From: Xylocopa sonorina
Taxonomy: Eukaryota; Arthropoda; Insecta; Hymenoptera; Apidae
Length of the DNA: 64,000 bases
Reading direction: 5' to 3'
NCBI RefSeq assembly: GCF_050948175.1
Contig: NC_135199.1
Location: 6,514,501 to 6,578,500, forward strand
The position numbers and the translations under genes were made by a program. Positions within the stretch are counted from its first letter, which is position 1, and each line of letters begins with the position of its first letter. The notes under the pieces are model-generated. The model was given only the letters and a program-made list of their open reading frames with translations, was not told the origin of the DNA and ran no database searches. Positions 60,331 through 64,000 of the stretch are shown here, piece after piece.

Positions 60331-60599
60331 GACTGAACGCGCTCGCGAGATATGACTTCGACGATTTACACGATTGTTAAGGAAACTGGCAATAACGGGC
60401 GATAATAATGAAATCGTGTGGTAACGCGTTTTAATGGCAGCAGAGTCGGAGAAAGTGTGAGTTCATTCAGTGGAGCGAGTTTTACGAGCAATTGAAACTC
60501 GAACAAAGTATCGGCGCTCGTTCAATGGCGGTCGTTGCGGTGGATCTTAGAGTTTCCTCGGTGAGTGTCGCAATGCTCGCCTCTGATTTCCATGATTTC

Positions 60600-61125
60600 G
60601 ATTAAGCCAGAAAGATCTCACAGTCGATCGATCGCCAGAGAAATTCTCTCTTTGAACCGTTAAAAAAAAAAAAAAAAACGAATGGTTCACCATTCGCGAA
60701 CGTAGCGTGATCAAATAAAAGTACGATAAACTTTAAAAGAAACGAAAATTCGCAGGAGTGTAGCTCAGAAATTCTCTCTTCGAACAGTTGAAGGAAAAAA
60801 GAAGACGATCACTTCACTATTCGTGAGCATAGCGTGATCAAATAAGAGTACGAAAAATTTTCAAAGAAACGATAGTTCGCAAGAGTGTAGCTCAAAAATT
60901 TTTTCTTTCAACGATTGAAAAAAAGAAGACGATCATTTCACTATTCGTAAACATAGCGTGATCAAATAAGAGTACGAAAAAATTTCAAAGAAATAATAGT
61001 TCGCAAGAGTGTGGCTCAGAAATTCTCTCTTCAAACGGTTGAAAAAAAAAAGACAAAAGTTCACCATTCTCGAACGTAGCGTGATGAAATAAGGGTACGA
61101 AAAGATTTCAAAGAAACGAAAGTAG
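60600..61125. repeat. four-copy tandem repeat, unit about 125 bp
   Basis: The copies share GTGTAGCTCAGAAATT, TTCACTATTCGTGA or its variant, CATAGCGTGATCAAATAA and AGAGTACGAAAA. They diverge mostly in the A-tract length. Confidence 0.85.
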
Positions 61126-63149
61126 CTCCATTTTGTAAGGACGAAAATCAGCGGGTCCTGAATAAACTGAGCGCATCGAGGGGGTCAAGAATCAGGCCGT
61201 GTTTCTCGGCTGCAACCGTAAACTCGTACGCGCACGAAGAATACAATGCGATCACGCAGCCCTGGTACACTTAAGCGTTTAAGACTCCATGTCAAGTGTC
61301 ATAACTCGTGGCTTCCGGTCGGCCATTCACGCTGCCCGGCGAGCGTAAGGGCGCCTCTAAGACTTCGCTCCAAAGATACGCATCGTACGAGGTTAAGCGA
61401 CCCATCAATGAACCCTGTTCACGTTCACAAACAACGATTAACCAACGAGTATATTGTTCGTACGCCTGACACGGATACTGTTCCTCCACCTCTGCGCGAG
61501 TACGCGGCGCAATGCTGCGGAGCAAGCTCTGATTTTCGCATTCCAGGTATTTAAATGCCAATGATGATCAATTTCAGAAAACAGAAACGTGGACGTTAGA
61601 AAATTAGTTAACTTGTGAACACGATCAAAGAAATCGAATGCTTCGACGAAATTCGAAAAGTCGATTTATCGTTAATCGTTTTGACTCGTTCATTGTCGAT
61701 ATTTAAAGATTGCTTGAGAAGCTACTTAATATCGTATAGAAAAATAAGTAATGGCTGTTTTCTTTCGAAGAAAGGACGGTTGATAAAACGCCACTTTGGG
61801 TACGTAAAAAGTCTAGATCTATCTCATGCTCGCCCTAAAAATCGGTGTTTTCCTCTCTATACATTAACAGAACGCGAGCTCGCGGTGGTTATAAATATGA
61901 AGTCGAGCTAAAAGCAACCATCGACGACATTAAAACGAGTTTACGCTCTTCCTCGAACCGTTTCGAAAGCATCGCGTCCGTGGAAACGGAGATGGGAACC
62001 GATCGAGGGAAAACCTGTAATCGTCGAGGAATGCTCGACGATAACCGCTGTTTGCGTGTTTCCTAATGCAAATGCACGTATGACGAAATAATTCCTTGTT
62101 ATGCGTCTTGCTGTTCCGTTAAACAACGCTGAGGACGCACGTTAGAACCTTCTCACTCCAGAGAACCCAACTTCAAGTTCGCTTTCACGCGAGACGAGAT
62201 ACCGCGGTAAACAAAAGCAATTTAAACTAACATCTCGCGTTACCAAATTGCAAACAATTTCTTCAAAAATAATCGTACAAACTTCAAATGAACGTTCGTT
62301 TCTCGGGCAGTAGTCGAAGGAACAGGCCGCACGGCCATCGTCGAAGGTGAAAGAAGCCACGAGGCCGCGGACACGTGAGGAAAATCGTAATGCGCGCTCT
62401 TCCACGAAACCGACGCCGCGTAAAAGTACACTTTTGCGTCTACGCTTTGCATAATCGACCGCGTTACACATTTTTCGGGAATTTATTCCCGATGTAGTCG
62501 ACGAACAACGATGGAATCTTGATTGGTCAACTGTTCTTCGACGCTTGGAATCGACGAGAGGGAACAACGCGACGACTCGCGACGCGTTTCGAGCGTTTCT
62601 GGTGGAAAATGGTGGTATCTGTCACTGTAAAAGGGTGAAATCGGTCGCTTAAACGAGTATTTATTTCTAGACGAGCTCCACGAGTCGCTAGTTCGATGAT
62701 GAATAGACAGAAAGGAGAGAAATTAAACGAGAAATTTTGTTTGGCGAGCAAAAAAGGGAGTTGGTCGATCGCACGCCATTTTGAAACGGTCAACCGAGCG
62801 ACCATTGGAGACGCAGACACGTATATAAACTCGAGGCCGATATAATATACGCGACAGAAATTTGAGGGGTGAATTATACCGGTGGTTGGACCGTTGCCAA
62901 CCAATCCCTCCTCGAAGTATCGACCAAACACCGCCCTTGGCTGCACCAAGATGGACTTAAATCTGAATATTATTACTACACCCCGAGCCAACGTAGATAT
63001 AACTAAGCAGCTGTAATTTTAGAAAGACGACTGGTTTGATAGCCAAGCTGCAATAAAACGTTTTGGATGCGTCTCTTCTTAAGTTCGTCGAAGACGATTT
63101 CTTTACAAAACCACGAAGTTTTGTTGGTGACGTTAATCTACGTAAGGTA

Positions 63150-63216
63150 TAATTAATATTACTAGTATTACTATTATTATTAATATTACTATTATTACTA
63201 TTATTATTAATGATAT
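63150..63216. repeat. (ATT)n-type imperfect microsatellite
   Basis: ATTATT/ACTATT trinucleotide run with interruptions. Confidence 0.8.
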
Positions 63217-64000
63217 CGTTCGCCATAATTTGTACGTACACGTAATTACAGTCACAAATCAGAAATGTGAACCGTAACGCGTGCCACGTTCAAGAAACAC
63301 GAATGTGTCTTCTAAAACATGGTTCAAATAAAATGGAGAACGTTAGTTGAAACGTAAGACAGCGAAGAGTGAGAAAGAAACAACGGAATACTCGACGTAG
63401 AAAGGGAACGAGCTGTTTCTAGAAGGTCTCCGCGTGCCCGAAGAAATGGCGTTCGGGAAACTGCGAGGCTGGGTTTTTCCGATCCGGCTGAACTGAAAGG
63501 AAGGTATGAGAAAAAGGATGCGAAAGTGAGAGAGGAACACGCGTTCGGCTCGCCGCGGAACGGTCTCATTGTCCGCGGCGGAATCGTCGCGGCAGGATGA
63601 ACAACTTTCTAAGATAAAAAGAAAACGGAAAAAAGAGAAGGAAAAAGGAACGATTGTCTTTTTTTCCACGGTGCGCGCTGCTAGTTTCACCGTGTTTCTG
63701 CCTTTTGCGTAATAATTACATTGTTATTAGGAACAAAGCGACGGGAAGTCGTTAGGCGACTCGACGTTAATTTCACGTTTAATCGGGAAACTCGAAACAG
63801 TGCGGACCATGAAATCGTTCGCCATGTTGTGTCTCTTCATCGCGACACGAGGGTGAAGAAAAGAAGATTCTCTTTGGGGTAATCGAGGGTTAAAATCTCA
63901 TTTTCTCGCCATTCTAACAATCTGTATAAGAAATTACTTGCGATATCATTGAATTGAACAAAATAGCGCTGAGGAACGGTAAAAAGTAGATTTTATTTCG

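Larger units (their letters stand above)
58934..64000. other. 5' side of Myrf: intron or upstream DNA
   Basis: No coding exon supported. The Myrf first coding exon (one leftover base at its 3' end) was looked for on the - strand and not identified; it may be very short here or beyond the window. Two repeat clusters (59598-60330, 60600-61125) and an ATT-rich run (63150-63216) are present. Confidence 0.55.

Noticed and set aside
62527..62991. 154-codon - strand frame considered as Myrf exon 1 (contains RYFEEG, recalling human RFFEGHD)
   Set aside because: The resemblance is a few residues, there is no donor leaving one base in the right phase, and the true counterpart of the following human segment is already in exon 58840-58933.

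Overview
The window looks like insect nuclear DNA, most likely from a hymenopteran and perhaps a bee. It is AT-rich, with short conserved exons in long, CpG-rich, low-complexity non-coding DNA, GT-AG introns and eukaryotic poly(A) signals. Species cannot be fixed from the sequence alone. Three protein-coding genes can be assembled exon by exon with matching reading phase at every junction.

Layout. Bases 1-9386 hold no coding exon I can support; they are most simply intron 1 or upstream DNA of the first gene. On the + strand, bases 9387-19740 carry exons 2-12 of the sarco/endoplasmic reticulum Ca2+-ATPase (SERCA, Ca-P60A/ATP2A family); the first coding exon, about 39 residues, is not seen. From 19741 to about 30.7 kb lies low-complexity DNA with candidate poly(A) signals and possible alternative 3' exons. 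On the - strand, bases 34632-32227 carry a small STARS/ABRA-type gene with a Costars domain, arranged convergently with SERCA; its main intron holds two fold-back elements. Bases 35-49 kb are gene-poor but contain the most striking object in the window: a 2-kb mirror-symmetric inverted repeat (about 40557-42571) with 17 exact copies of the octamer TGACGTCA. On the - strand, 58933-49415 carries 17 coding exons of a myelin regulatory factor (Myrf) homologue, complete from the second half of the N-terminal acidic region to the stop codon; its first exon is not found. From 59 to 64 kb there are only repeats and non-coding sequence.

How the genes relate. SERCA pumps Ca2+ into the ER/SR. The ABRA-like protein belongs to an actin-binding, Rho/SRF-activating family known from striated muscle in vertebrates. 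Myrf is an ER-membrane transcription factor that cuts itself loose by a phage-derived chaperone/protease domain. Their adjacency does not by itself show co-regulation.

A recurring theme of the non-coding DNA is local duplication: at least ten separate two- to four-copy tandem repeats with units of about 80-200 bp. No tRNA, rRNA, CRISPR array or intact transposase was seen.
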